From Streptococcus sanguinis (GTDB lineage: Bacteria > Bacillota > Bacilli > Lactobacillales > Streptococcaceae): a DNA stretch of 64,000 nucleotides. The stretch covers positions 142,805 to 206,804 of the forward strand of contig NZ_JAHZPA010000001.1 in NCBI RefSeq assembly GCF_019929225.1. The letters are read 5' to 3'. The position numbers and the translations under genes were made by a program. Positions 42,798 to 51,678 of the stretch are shown in pieces. Each line of letters begins with the position of its first letter. Within the stretch, counting starts at the first letter, position 1. The notes below the pieces were generated by a model. That model saw nothing but the letters and a program-made list of their open reading frames with translations. It was not told the DNA's origin and did not search any database.

Positions 42798-42835
42798 GAA
42801 AATCGGGGGAGACTGCCGATTTTCTGCTGTTTTTA
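42798..42835 (+). terminator. Terminator-like hairpin between dgkA and era
   Basis: GAAAATCGG pairs with CCGATTTTC around a 9-base loop; the T-run is broken (TGCTGTTTTT). It probably attenuates rather than fully stops transcription into era. Confidence 0.6.
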
Positions 42836-42857
42836 TGGAAATAATAGAGGTAAAATA

Positions 42858-43757
42858 ATGACTTTTAAATCAGGTTTTGTAGCTATTTTGGGACGTCCTA
42901 ATGTTGGGAAATCAACCTTTTTGAATCATGTTATGGGGCAAAAAATTGCCATCATGAGCGATAAGGCTCAGACCACTCGCAATAAAATTATGGGGATTTA
43001 CACGACGGATAAGGAGCAGATTGTCTTTATCGATACGCCGGGAATTCACAAACCTAAGACGGCTCTAGGGGACTTCATGGTAGAAGCAGCCTACAGTACC
43101 TTGCGTGAGGTGGATACTGTCCTCTTCATGGTGCCAGCTGATGAGCCGCGTGGCAAGGGCGATGACATGATTATCGAACGCCTGAAAGCGGCTAAGGTGC
43201 CAGTTATTTTAGTGGTTAATAAGATTGATAAAGTCCATCCAGATCAGCTTTTAGCCCAAATTGATGATTTCCGTCAGCAGATGGACTTCAAAGAAATCGT
43301 GCCGATTTCAGCCCTGCAGGGCAATAATGTGTCCCATCTTATTGATATTCTCAGTGAGAATCTGGAGGAAGGCTTCCAGTATTTCCCAGAAGACCAGATT
43401 ACCGACCATCCGGAGCGCTTTCTGGTGTCAGAGATGATTCGGGAAAAGGTTTTGATGCTGACACGGGAGGAAATCCCTCATTCAGTCGCAGTGGTCGTTG
43501 ATAGCATGAAGCGAGACGAGGAGACGGACAAGGTCCATATCCGAGCGACTATCATGGTGGAACGTGACAGTCAAAAAGGCATTATCATTGGTAAAGGCGG
43601 ATCCATGCTGAAGAAAATCGGATCCATGGCTCGGCGCGATATTGAGCTCATGCTGGGGGACAAGGTCTTCCTAGAAACTTGGGTCAAGGTCAAGAAAAAC
43701 TGGCGGGACAAGAAGCTGGACTTGGCGGACTTTGGCTATAATAAGAAGGAGTATTGA
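42858..43757 (+). CDS. era: GTPase Era
   Basis: A 299-residue essential GTPase that binds the 3' end of 16S rRNA during 30S assembly. G1 is GRPNVGKST (residues 12-20), G2 is in [12 protein letters not shown]3 is DTPGIHKP, G4 is NKID, and the C-terminal KH domain contains [26 protein letters not shown] (about residues 236-261). Length matches. The ribosome site GAGG is nine bases upstream. It forms the usual cluster with ybeY and dgkA; genes for a hydrolase, a Nudix enzyme, mutM and coaE follow. Confidence 0.98.
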
Positions 43758-43789
43758 GGTTTTCTAAGCTAGTAAGTGAGGTGATGGAA

Positions 43790-44566
43790 ATGCCATCATT
43801 ATTCATTGAAGAAAGAGGGCAGCAAAATCCAAAAAGTATTATCTTTTTGCATGCTTCGGGCTCTAGCAGTCAGATGTGGCGACACCATGTTGCTGCGCTT
43901 GAGCAAGATTTTCATTGCATTCTTGTGGATTTACCTGGTCACGAAGCCAGTCATAATATTGAGTGGACAAACTTTAATGATGTCGTGGAAATGATTGTGG
44001 CTGTCATTAAAAGCAAAGCACATGGCAAGCCGCACTTGGTTGGGCTTTCATTAGGCGGTTCACTCATTCTTAAGTTGTTGGAAAAACATTCTAGCCTTAT
44101 AGATAGAGTCATTGTGGATGGGGCAAGCTCTCAGCCAATTAAGGGCTATCGCAAGATTATTGCCATTGTCTATCTAATCTCTTTCTTGAAAAATACTAAA
44201 TTTGTAGCCAATTTCCTGACAAAGATGATGCAAGAGGACGGAGCACCTGTCCAAGACGTTCAGCGCTTTGTTACAGATTTCCAAAGAGCTGAACGACGCT
44301 CATTTCGACGTGCGATGTCACAGGCAAATCTGCTGAGACTTGACTTGCAGTTTGATAATCCTGCTTTCTTTATCTCAGGTGGGAAAGAAGCCGAAACCAT
44401 TCATGACTGGCACCGCAGGTTGGCACAGAAAAATGCTAGGTCTGAATGCGCCTACTATCCTGATAAAGGGCATGCTTGGCTTTTTAGTGATGTGGATACG
44501 CATATTCAGTTGCTGCGCTATTTCTTTCAAAACGCTGCCTTCCCAGAGAAATTGAAAGGATTTTGA
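43790..44566 (+). CDS. Alpha/beta hydrolase
   Basis: The start was placed at the ATG at 43790, eight bases after GAGGTG; an earlier ATG at 43784 and a TTG at 43754 lack correct spacing. The 258-residue protein has the fold's oxyanion segment FLHASGSSSQMW, nucleophile elbow HLVGLSLGGSLIL (GLSLG, catalytic Ser), a likely acid in FISGGKEAETIHDWH or nearby, and the final His in PDKGHAWLF. A cap domain runs from about residue 125 to 185. The substrate is unknown. It lies between era and a Nudix gene, not a usual core neighbour, so may be an addition to the cluster. Confidence 0.88.
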   Translation: MPSLFIEERGQQNPKSIIFLHASGSSSQMWRHHVAALEQDFHCILVDLPGHEASHNIEWTNFNDVVEMIVAVIKSKAHGKPHLVGLSLGGSLILKLLEKHSSLIDRVIVDGASSQPIKGYRKIIAIVYLISFLKNTKFVANFLTKMMQEDGAPVQDVQRFVTDFQRAERRSFRRAMSQANLLRLDLQFDNPAFFISGGKEAETIHDWHRRLAQKNARSECAYYPDKGHAWLFSDVDTHIQLLRYFFQNAAFPEKLKGF

Positions 44567-44567
44567 T

Positions 44568-45038
44568 ATGGACTACATTTCCTATATTCGCTCCAAGGTG
44601 GGACATGATAAGGTTATCCTGAATTTTGCTGGTGGGATTCTGGCAGACGAGGAAGGTCGTGTGCTTCTGCAGTTGCGAGGCGATAAGAAAACATGGGCGA
44701 TTCCTGGAGGAGCTATGGAGCTCGGGGAGACTTCTCTGCAAGCAGCCGTGCGTGAGTTTTACGAAGAGACAGGCGTTTCTGTTGAAGCCAAGCGCTTGCT
44801 GAATGTTTATACTAATTTTGATGAATCTTATCCTAATGGTGACAAAGTGCAGACGGTTGTCTTTCTGTATGAATTGCAAGCGCTGGAGGATTTTGATATT
44901 TCCAATTTTCATAATGAGGAAACACTACGGTTAGGCTTTTTTTCTAAAGAAGAAATAGCAGAGCTGGAAAATCTATCGGATAAACACCGCCTGATGCTGT
45001 ATGAGTATTTTTCGGACAGCTTTGCTATGGGGCTTTGA
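44568..45038 (+). CDS. Nudix hydrolase
   Basis: A 156-residue Nudix domain with the box GGAMELGETSLQAAVREFYEETG (about residues 48-70), a full catalytic signature. The N terminus (DYISYIRSKVGHDKVILNFAGGILADEEGRVLLQLRGDKKTWAIPGG) resembles the group of phosphohydrolases active on nucleotide sugars or CDP-choline-type substrates, but the substrate is not readable. It starts one base after the hydrolase stop, so they are cotranscribed. The ribosome site AAAGGA lies in the end of that gene. Confidence 0.9.
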   Translation: MDYISYIRSKVGHDKVILNFAGGILADEEGRVLLQLRGDKKTWAIPGGAMELGETSLQAAVREFYEETGVSVEAKRLLNVYTNFDESYPNGDKVQTVVFLYELQALEDFDISNFHNEETLRLGFFSKEEIAELENLSDKHRLMLYEYFSDSFAMGL

Positions 45039-45065
45039 TATTGAGAATACTAAGAAAGGAGCTTT

Positions 45066-45890
45066 ATGCCTGAATTACCTGAAGTGGAAACGGTTCGGCG
45101 CGGTTTGGAGCGTCTGGTTGTTGGCAAGACGATTGGGCAGGTGCGGGTCCGCTATGCCAAGATGATTGGTACGGGAGTGGATAGCTTTGTCCATGACTTG
45201 CCAGGTCAGACCATTGAAAGGATTGGCCGTCGGGGCAAGTATTTGCTCTTTTACCTGACGGGTGGAGTGCTGGTTTCCCATCTGCGAATGGAAGGCAAGT
45301 ATCTTTTTTATCCTGATGAGGTGCCTGAGCGCAAGCATGCTCATGTCTTTTTCGAGACGACGGATGGTGGAACGCTTGTTTATGAGGATGTTCGCAAGTT
45401 TGGGACCATGGAGCTGTTGAGAAAGAATCAGCTGGAGGCTTATTTTGCTGCCAGAAAGCTTGGTCCTGAGCCGACAGATTCGGACTTTCTTTTAGCGCCT
45501 TTTGCCGCAGCTTTGAGTCGTTCCAAGAAGCCCATAAAACCCTATTTGCTGGAGCAGACCTTGGTCGTTGGTCTGGGCAATATCTATGTAGATGAGGCCC
45601 TTTGGCGGGCGCGGATTCATCCGGCAAGGCCAGCAGCTAGTCTAAAGCCTGCTGAAGTGAAGCGACTGCGTGAGCAGATTATAGAAGTTTTGCAGCTGGG
45701 GATTGAAAAGAGAGGATCGACCATTCGGACCTACCGCAATGCTTTGGGTGAGGATGGCACTATGCAGGATTTTCTGCAGGTCTATGGAAAGACTGGTCAA
45801 CCTTGTGCTAGATGCGGCAGCCCGATTGAGAAAATTAAGCTGGGCGGACGCGGTACACATCTCTGTCCTCATTGCCAGAAAGCGAGGTAG
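45066..45890 (+). CDS. mutM: Formamidopyrimidine-DNA glycosylase (Fpg/MutM)
   Basis: A 274-residue base-excision repair enzyme removing 8-oxoguanine. It starts [14 protein letters not shown]; after removal of Met, Pro1 is the nucleophile and Glu2 the catalytic acid. Lys at about position 57-58 in RRGKYLLF and the H2TH region near [17 protein letters not shown] follow, and the C-terminal zinc finger is CARC-x16-CPHC. The ribosome site AAAGGAG is nine bases upstream. It is followed by coaE, as in many streptococci and bacilli. A peroxide-producing oral streptococcus would depend on it. Confidence 0.97.
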   Translation: MPELPEVETVRRGLERLVVGKTIGQVRVRYAKMIGTGVDSFVHDLPGQTIERIGRRGKYLLFYLTGGVLVSHLRMEGKYLFYPDEVPERKHAHVFFETTDGGTLVYEDVRKFGTMELLRKNQLEAYFAARKLGPEPTDSDFLLAPFAAALSRSKKPIKPYLLEQTLVVGLGNIYVDEALWRARIHPARPAASLKPAEVKRLREQIIEVLQLGIEKRGSTIRTYRNALGEDGTMQDFLQVYGKTGQPCARCGSPIEKIKLGGRGTHLCPHCQKAR

Positions 45891-45895
45891 CTGTC

Positions 45896-46492
45896 ATGGT
45901 AAGAATTATCGGTATCACTGGCGGCATTGCTTCGGGTAAGTCAACAGTGACAGAGTTTTTGAGGCAGCAGGGCTACCAAGTTATTGATGCGGATCAGGTA
46001 GTGCATGAGCTGCAGGAGCCGGGGGAACGGCTTTATCAAGCTCTTTTATCTACTTTTGGCTCATCTATCTTACAGGAAGATGGGCGCTTGGATCGGCCTA
46101 AGCTGGGAGCTATGATTTTTGGGAATCCCGAACTCTTGGAGCAATCCAGTCAAATACAAAATCAGATTATCCGCGAGGAACTGGCTGGCCGGCGAGATTT
46201 GCTGGCAGAGATGGAAGACATCTTTTTTATGGATCTTCCCTTGCTGTTTGAGTTACAATATGAAGATTGGTTTGACCAGATCTGGCTGGTGGACGTGACG
46301 AAGGAAACTCAGCTCAGTCGCCTTATGACTCGAAATGCTCTCAGCCAGGAAGAGGCAGAAAAACGCATATCAGCTCAGCTATCTCTCCGAGAAAAACGAA
46401 AGAGGGCGGACGTGTTGATTGATAACAATGGCTCGCTTGAGGAAACTCGACAGCAGATTCGCGATGCTTTGCAGAAATTAGAAAGAAGATGA
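45896..46492 (+). CDS. coaE: Dephospho-CoA kinase
   Basis: The ATG at 45896 gives MVRIIGITGGIASGKSTVTEFL, the family start; an upstream in-frame ATG at 45872 lies in mutM. The 198-residue enzyme phosphorylates dephospho-CoA, the last step of CoA synthesis. Walker A is GGIASGKST (residues 9-17), VIDADQVVHEL binds substrate, and the Leu-rich LID region FMDLPLLFE follows with Arg residues at LREKRKRADVLIDN. It overlaps no gene but is five bases past mutM. Its stop TGA is followed without gap by the pmrA reading frame. Confidence 0.96.
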   Translation: MVRIIGITGGIASGKSTVTEFLRQQGYQVIDADQVVHELQEPGERLYQALLSTFGSSILQEDGRLDRPKLGAMIFGNPELLEQSSQIQNQIIREELAGRRDLLAEMEDIFFMDLPLLFELQYEDWFDQIWLVDVTKETQLSRLMTRNALSQEEAEKRISAQLSLREKRKRADVLIDNNGSLEETRQQIRDALQKLERR

Positions 46493-46495
46493 TTT

Positions 46496-47698
46496 ATCAC
46501 GTCACAAGTTAACTGGAAACATAACCTGAAAGTCGCTTGGTTTGGGAACTTCCTAACTGGTGCCAGCATTTCTCTGGTGACGCCTTTTATGCCACTTTTC
46601 GTGGAGCAGCTTGGGGCTAGTGGTCATGAGGTGGAGTATTACGCTGGGCTAGGGATTTCACTCTCTGCAATCTCAGCTGCGCTGCTCTCTCCTGTCTGGG
46701 GAAGTCTGGCCGATCGGTATGGCCGTAAGCCTATGATGATACGTGCAGCTACTGCCATGGTTTTCACGATGGGCGGCATTGCCTTTGTACCCAATATTTT
46801 CTGGCTCTTACTCCTACGCTTTCTAAACGGTGTTTTCGCTGGTTATGTTCCCAACAGCACAGCTCTGATTGCCAGTCAGGCTCCCAAGGAAAAAACGGGT
46901 TATGCTCTGGGAACTCTCTCGACCGGTGTCGTTGCGGGTAATCTTATGGGGCCATTTATTGGGGGTCTGATTGCGGAGATGTTCGGTATCCGCAATGTCT
47001 TTCTTCTGATTGGCGGCTTTTTTCTAGTGGCAGCCTTGATGACCTTTTATTTGATTCGGGAGGATTTTGCGCCAGTAACCCGACAAGAAGAGGTAGGCTT
47101 TAAGGAATTGTTGCGTCAACTCAGGTATCCTAAGATGCTGATTAATCTCTTTCTGACCAGCTTTGTTATCCAATTTGCTGCTCAATCCATCAGCCCCATC
47201 CTTTCCCTCTATGTCAGAGAGCTGGGGCAAAAGGACAATCTGATCTTTGTTTCGGGTCTCATCGTTTCTACCATGGGACTTTCCAGCATGATGAGCTCCA
47301 GTATTCTGGGGCGGTTAGGAGACCGTATCGGCAATCACCGGCTTCTGGTGCTGGCTCAGTTCTATTCAATCCTGATTTATCTGCTCTGTGCCAATGCTGG
47401 CTCCCCTATGCAGCTAGGCTTTTATCGCTTTTTATTTGGCCTAGGAACAGGGGCGCTGATACCGGGTGTCAATGCTCTGCTAAGTAAGATAACACCCAAG
47501 TTTGGAATCTCTAGAATTTTCAGTTATAATCAGATTTTCTTTTATCTGGGTGGGGTGGTCGGCCCTATGTCTGGATCGGTTATTGCGGCAGCCTATGGCT
47601 ATCATTCAGTCTTTTATGCAACAGCAGGGCTAGTTGCTGTCAGTATGCTGGCCAATCTCTTTAGTTTTCGAAATTTATTTAAAAAGAAGGATATCTAG
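46496..47698 (+). CDS. pmrA: PmrA-like MFS multidrug efflux transporter with an irregular start
   Basis: The frame encodes [28 protein letters not shown] then [11 protein letters not shown], matching pneumococcal PmrA from its first residues, for a total of about 400 residues like the 399 of PmrA. But no ATG, GTG or TTG begins it: the aligned first codon is ATC at 46496. The first accepted codon is GTG at 46577, which would delete most of membrane span 1. Removing one T from TTT at 46493-46495 would give an ATGA overlap with coaE and a perfect frame (MIITSQVNW). So either a rare AUC start or a one-base insertion is present. Twelve spans, MFS motif A ([13 protein letters not shown]) and the motif C region are intact. 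Confidence 0.85.
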   Translation: MTSQVNWKHNLKVAWFGNFLTGASISLVTPFMPLFVEQLGASGHEVEYYAGLGISLSAISAALLSPVWGSLADRYGRKPMMIRAATAMVFTMGGIAFVPNIFWLLLLRFLNGVFAGYVPNSTALIASQAPKEKTGYALGTLSTGVVAGNLMGPFIGGLIAEMFGIRNVFLLIGGFFLVAALMTFYLIREDFAPVTRQEEVGFKELLRQLRYPKMLINLFLTSFVIQFAAQSISPILSLYVRELGQKDNLIFVSGLIVSTMGLSSMMSSSILGRLGDRIGNHRLLVLAQFYSILIYLLCANAGSPMQLGFYRFLFGLGTGALIPGVNALLSKITPKFGISRIFSYNQIFFYLGGVVGPMSGSVIAAAYGYHSVFYATAGLVAVSMLANLFSFRNLFKKKDI

Positions 47699-47847
47699 TG
47701 CGCGTTAAAATAAATTTAAAATGTTCCAGCTGCGGCAGTCAGAACTATCTGACCAGCAAAAATACTAAAACGCATCCGGAAAAAATTGAGGTTTTAAAGT
47801 ATTGTCCTAAGGAAAGAAAAGTTACTTTACATCTTGAATCCAAGTAG
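47698..47847 (+). CDS. rpmG: 50S ribosomal protein L33
   Basis: A 49-residue gene with a GTG start whose first base is the last base of the pmrA stop codon. The product [20 protein letters not shown] then [19 protein letters not shown] reads as L33, but only one CxxC is seen (CSSC); the second position has a single Cys in YCPKE, the Cys-minus-like or partial zinc type. Streptococci carry more than one L33 copy, switched by zinc. There is no independent promoter; it may be translated through pmrA or from the region before secG. Confidence 0.9.
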   Translation: MRVKINLKCSSCGSQNYLTSKNTKTHPEKIEVLKYCPKERKVTLHLESK

Positions 47848-47889
47848 ATTTTATGATAAAATAGATAGGATTTTAAGGAGTTTTTATTT

Positions 47890-48123
47890 ATGTACAACCT
47901 ATTATTAACCATTTTAGTCATTTTATCAGCTATTATTGTCATTGCAATTTTCATGCAGCCAACCAAAAATCAGTCCAGTAACGTCTTTGATGCCAGTGCC
48001 AACGACTTGTTTGAACGTCCTAAGGCACGCGGTTTTGAAGCTGTGATGCAGCGTATGACGGGAATCATGATTTTCTTCTGGCTACTGATTGCATTGGTAT
48101 TAGCAGTATTATCTAGTAAATAA
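47890..48123 (+). CDS. secG: Preprotein translocase subunit SecG
   Basis: A 77-residue subunit of the SecYEG channel. Two membrane spans (about residues 2-22 and 55-75) flank the conserved loop MQPTKNQSSNVFDASANDLFERPKARGFEAVMQRMT, giving the expected double-span topology. The ribosome site is AAGGAG, nine bases upstream of ATG. The order rpmG-secG-rnr-smpB is the typical streptococcal one. TAAAAT near 47855 may be a promoter. Confidence 0.95.
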   Translation: MYNLLLTILVILSAIIVIAIFMQPTKNQSSNVFDASANDLFERPKARGFEAVMQRMTGIMIFFWLLIALVLAVLSSK

Positions 48124-48156
48124 AATGGGCTCTGACTTCGTCTTGGCCTATTTTTT
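48123..48156 (+). terminator. Terminator after secG
   Basis: AAATGGGCT pairs with GGCCTATTT (two G-U pairs) around a 13-base loop, followed by TTTTT-like sequence. Weak, so read-through to rnr is possible. Confidence 0.6.
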
Positions 48157-48212
48157 AAGTTTTAAAGAGATTTAGCAAGGATGAAGAAAGAACTCATCAA
48201 GAGAAGAGGAAT

Positions 48213-50561
48213 ATGAAATCAGAAATCATTGAATATTTAAAAGAAAGGCAGCAGGCTAGCGTAGATGAGCTGGCGGCTGCTTTGGGGAAAGAGTCTTCCA
48301 AGGACTTTAGTAGCTTGGTCAAGACCATCTCCCAGATGGAAAGAAAGCATCAGATTCGCTTTGATGACAAGGGGCGGATTGAGCTTTATGAGAAGAAAAA
48401 GCAGGAGCATCTGACGCTCAAGGGTGTTTTTCATGCCCACAAGAATGGCTTTGGCTTTGTCACCTTGAATGAGGAAGAGGATGATCTCTTTGTCGGCCGT
48501 AATGATGTCAATCATGCCATTGATGGCGATACGGTGGAAGTAGTCATTACCAAGGTGGCAGACCGGATCAAGGGAACATCAGCTGAGGCTAAGATTATAG
48601 ATATTTTGGAGCACAGCCTGACTTCAGCCGTTGGCCAGCTGGTTCTGGATGAGGAAAAGCCCAAGTATGCGGGTTATATCCGCTCGAAAAATCAGAAAAT
48701 AAGCCAGCCTATTTATGTCAAAAAACCAGCTATGGTTCTGGATGGTACAGAGGTGCTCAAGGTCGCTATTGACAAATATCCGACCAAGAAACACGATTTC
48801 TTTGTGGCTAGTCTGGTCGATGTAGTTGGTCATGTCAATGATCCAGGTATTGATGTATTAGAAGTGCTGGAGTCGATGGACATTGTCTCCGAATTTCCAG
48901 AAAAGGTCTTGGAAGAAGCCGAGCGAGTTCCAGATGCACCGACAGAGAGTGATTTGGCAGGGCGTTTGGACCTGCGCGAAGAGATAACCTTCACCATCGA
49001 TGGAGCGGATGCCAAAGACTTGGACGATGCTGTCCATATCAAGCGCCTGAAAAATGGCAACTTTGAGCTTGGTGTCCATATCGCAGATGTGTCCTACTAT
49101 GTCAAAGAAGGCTCTGAGCTGGACAAGGAAGCCCTCAATCGAGCGACCTCAGTCTATGTGACCGACCGAGTGGTGCCTATGCTACCAGAGCGCCTGTCCA
49201 ACGGAATCTGCTCGCTCAATCCAAATGTGGATCGGCTGACCCAGTCGGCTATCATGGAGATAGATGCTAAGGGGCGCGTGGTCAAGCATACCATTACTCA
49301 GACTGTCATCAAGACGACCTTTCGCATGACCTACAGTGATGTCAACGACATCATTGCTGGAAATCAGGAAAAAGCTGAGCAGTTTAAGGCCATTGTGCCT
49401 AGTATTGACAGCATGGTACGGCTGCATGAGATTCTGGAAAGTATGCGCTTTAAACGCGGTGCGCTTAACTTTGACACCAATGAAGCCAAAATCATGGTCA
49501 ATAAGGAAGGCCGGCCGGTGGACATTGTCCTGCGTCAGCGGGGAATTGCTGAGCGCATGATTGAGTCCTTTATGCTGGTGGCGAATGAGACGGTGGCTGA
49601 GCATTTTGCTAAGCTAAATCTGCCCTTCATCTATCGGATCCACGAGGAGCCTAAGGCGGAGAAGGTGCAGAAGTTTATCGACTACGCCTCTAGCTTTGGG
49701 ATTCGGATATACGGGACGGCTAGCTCTATGAGTCAGCAGGCCCTGCAGGATATTATGGAATTGGTCAAAGACCAGCCTTATGAAGATGTCCTGTCCATGA
49801 TGCTTCTGCGCTCCATGCAGCAGGCTCGCTACTCTGAGCACAATCACGGCCACTATGGTCTGGCAGCGGAGTTTTATACGCATTTCACCAGTCCGATTCG
49901 CCGCTATCCGGATCTTCTGGTTCACCGGATGGTACGGGATTATGGAGAGTCTAAAGAAATAGCAGAGCATTTTGAGCAAGTAATTCCAGAGATTGCCAGT
50001 CAGTCTTCCAGCCGAGAGCGTCGGGCTATCGAGGCCGAGCGTGAAGTCGAAGCCATGAAAAAGGCTGAGTACATGGAAGAATTTGTTGGGGAAGAGTTTG
50101 ACGGCGTAGTTTCAAGCGTGGTTAAGTTTGGACTCTTCGTAGAGCTGCCTAATACGGTCGAGGGCTTGATTCATGTTACCAACTTGCCAGAGTTTTACAA
50201 CTACAATGAGCGGACTATGACCCTGCAAGGAGAAAAGTCTGGCGTGGTCTTCAAGGTCGGTCAGCAGATTCGCATCAAGCTGTTCCGAGCGGATAAGGCC
50301 ACGGGCGAGATTGACTTTGAATACCTGCCTAGTGAATATGACCTGATAGAAAAGACCAGTAAGACTGGCAGAGGTAAGTCGGGCAGAAAGAGACGTCGTG
50401 AGGATGACAAGCGCAGCCATCCTTCCAAAGAAAAAGGCTATAGAGATAAGAAAGATAAGAAGTCCAAGAAAGGTAAGAGCCAGAAGGCATTTTACAAGGA
50501 ACTAGTCAAGAAAGGAGCCAAGTATGGCAAAGGGAGAAGGAAAGGTCGTCGCGCAAAATAA
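48213..50561 (+). CDS. rnr: Ribonuclease R
   Basis: A 782-residue 3'-5' exoribonuclease that degrades structured RNA and works in tmRNA-linked decay. A winged-helix domain (about residues 1-60), two cold-shock OB domains, an RNB catalytic domain with [10 protein letters not shown] (about residues 266-275, metal-binding Asp residues) and [26 protein letters not shown], an S1 domain (about 630-705) and a Lys/Arg-rich tail are all in order. Its last 38 bases overlap smpB, the usual pairing. The ribosome site AGAGGA is close to the ATG. Confidence 0.97.
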   Translation: MKSEIIEYLKERQQASVDELAAALGKESSKDFSSLVKTISQMERKHQIRFDDKGRIELYEKKKQEHLTLKGVFHAHKNGFGFVTLNEEEDDLFVGRNDVNHAIDGDTVEVVITKVADRIKGTSAEAKIIDILEHSLTSAVGQLVLDEEKPKYAGYIRSKNQKISQPIYVKKPAMVLDGTEVLKVAIDKYPTKKHDFFVASLVDVVGHVNDPGIDVLEVLESMDIVSEFPEKVLEEAERVPDAPTESDLAGRLDLREEITFTIDGADAKDLDDAVHIKRLKNGNFELGVHIADVSYYVKEGSELDKEALNRATSVYVTDRVVPMLPERLSNGICSLNPNVDRLTQSAIMEIDAKGRVVKHTITQTVIKTTFRMTYSDVNDIIAGNQEKAEQFKAIVPSIDSMVRLHEILESMRFKRGALNFDTNEAKIMVNKEGRPVDIVLRQRGIAERMIESFMLVANETVAEHFAKLNLPFIYRIHEEPKAEKVQKFIDYASSFGIRIYGTASSMSQQALQDIMELVKDQPYEDVLSMMLLRSMQQARYSEHNHGHYGLAAEFYTHFTSPIRRYPDLLVHRMVRDYGESKEIAEHFEQVIPEIASQSSSRERRAIEAEREVEAMKKAEYMEEFVGEEFDGVVSSVVKFGLFVELPNTVEGLIHVTNLPEFYNYNERTMTLQGEKSGVVFKVGQQIRIKLFRADKATGEIDFEYLPSEYDLIEKTSKTGRGKSGRKRRREDDKRSHPSKEKGYRDKKDKKSKKGKSQKAFYKELVKKGAKYGKGRRKGRRAK

Positions 50562-50991
50562 AAAGGCCAGACACGACTACACCATCGTAGATACCATCGA
50601 GGCTGGCATGGTGCTGACCGGTACGGAAATCAAGAGCGTCCGTGCTGCCCGTATCAATCTAAAAGATGGCTTTGCCCAAATCAAGAACGGTGAGGCCTGG
50701 CTCAGCAATGTCCATATCGCGCCTTATGAAGAGGGCAATATCTGGAACCAAGAGCCTGAACGTCGCAGAAAGCTGCTGCTGCATAAGAAGCAGATCCAAA
50801 AGCTGGAGCAGGAGACAAAGGGAACTGGTATGACGCTGGTGCCGCTCAAGGTCTATCTCAAGGATGGCTATGCGAAGCTGCTCCTGGGCTTAGCCAAAGG
50901 GAAGCACGATTACGACAAGCGCGAGTCCATCAAACGCCGCGAGCAAAACCGCGACATCGCAAGACAAATGAAAAACTTTAATACAAGATGA
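50524..50991 (+). CDS. smpB: SsrA-binding protein SmpB
   Basis: A 155-residue partner of tmRNA in ribosome rescue. The OB-fold core is complete: [60 protein letters not shown], and the basic tail [31 protein letters not shown] follows, the part that enters the mRNA channel. The start lies after AAAGGAG inside the rnr 3' end. The last bases of the gene, from AACTTT to the stop and terminator, are duplicated at 53567. Confidence 0.97.
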   Translation: MAKGEGKVVAQNKKARHDYTIVDTIEAGMVLTGTEIKSVRAARINLKDGFAQIKNGEAWLSNVHIAPYEEGNIWNQEPERRRKLLLHKKQIQKLEQETKGTGMTLVPLKVYLKDGYAKLLLGLAKGKHDYDKRESIKRREQNRDIARQMKNFNTR

Positions 50992-51015
50992 AAGACTGGG
51001 TGACCGGTCTTTTTT
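50974..51015 (+). repeat. Left copy of a 42-bp direct repeat (smpB 3' end plus terminator)
   Basis: The stretch from AACTTT in the last codons of smpB through the terminator (stem AAAGACTGG/CCGGTCTTT, loop GTGA, then T-run) recurs at 53567-53608 with 40 of 42 bases identical. It ends smpB in NFNTR-stop here. The pair encloses three genes and resembles attachment sites of an integrated element. Confidence 0.85.
50991..51015 (+). terminator. Rho-independent terminator of smpB
   Basis: A 9-bp stem (50991-50999 with 51004-51012, one G-U) with a GTGA loop, followed by T residues. Confidence 0.88.
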
Positions 51016-51095
51016 ATTTTAGGGAGCAAGTTTTCCAGTTATTCGATTGTCTTCGATGACTTTTCTAATTTTAAAAAAAGAAGTGAGCATAATAG

Positions 51096-51145
51096 TTGAT
51101 AAGTAACCATCCAGGTGATATACTTGTTCTTGTATCAGATACAAG
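51096..51145 (+). promoter_or_regulatory. Promoter and palindromic operator of the Rrf2-type regulator
   Basis: TTGATA at 51096 and TATACT at 51119 are 17 bp apart. The palindrome CTTGTAT-CAG-ATACAAG at 51129-51145 overlaps the expected start point, a typical position for a repressor operator. Autoregulation by the Rrf2 protein encoded next is inferred. Confidence 0.72.
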
Positions 51146-51165
51146 TTTATGGAAAAGGAGTTTCT

Positions 51166-51597
51166 ATGGATACAAAATTCTCAGTGGCTTTGCATATCTT
51201 GACAATGATTAGTGAGAGTAGGGAGACTTTGAGTTCGCAAAACTTAGCGACGAGTGTAGGAACTAATTCTAGCTATATCCGAAAAGTCATTACCTTGTTG
51301 AAAAATGCAGGTTTAATTATTTCTCATCAAGGTAAATCGGGCTACCAACTCGGCAAATCTCCTAAGAAGATGAGTTTACTTGAGATTTATTATGCGACCC
51401 AAGAAGTTAAGCACATTAGTTTGTTTCAAATGCATCAGAACGCTAATCAAGAATGTCCTGTCGGACAAAATATTCAAGAAGCGGTCTCGCCAATTTTCGC
51501 TAGCACAGAAGCTCAGCTAGAAAAAGCACTAAGTCATCAAACATTAGATGATGTCATCAATAATTTATATAAAACAGCTAATCAAGTTCGAAACTGA
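51166..51597 (+). CDS. Rrf2-family transcriptional regulator
   Basis: The ATG at 51166 follows AAAGGAG. The 143-residue protein has the Rrf2 winged helix (KFSVALHILTMISESRETLSSQNLATSVGTNSSYIRKVITLLKNAGLI, about residues 4-51) and then a dimer helix. Only one Cys is present (in QECPVGQ, about residue 94), not the three Cys of iron-sulfur Rrf2 proteins such as IscR or NsrR, so it probably senses a ligand or a thiol change as YwnA/HypR-like members do. It is divergent from nothing and precedes the oxidoreductase and hydrolase genes, its likely targets. Confidence 0.88.
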   Translation: MDTKFSVALHILTMISESRETLSSQNLATSVGTNSSYIRKVITLLKNAGLIISHQGKSGYQLGKSPKKMSLLEIYYATQEVKHISLFQMHQNANQECPVGQNIQEAVSPIFASTEAQLEKALSHQTLDDVINNLYKTANQVRN

Positions 51598-51633
51598 CTT
51601 GTAAAATCTTAGTTTTAAAAACAAAAATACAGT

Positions 51634-51650
51634 CTTGCACTTGATGCAAA
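51634..51650 (+). promoter_or_regulatory. Candidate Rrf2 operator upstream of the oxidoreductase gene
   Basis: CTTGCAC-TTG-ATGCAAA has the same 7-3-7 spacing as the palindrome at 51129 and shares the CTTG ends only in part. It lies 29 bases before the start codon at 51679. Confidence 0.5.
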
Positions 51651-51678
51651 GAAGATAAAGGATAGAAAAGAGATTATA

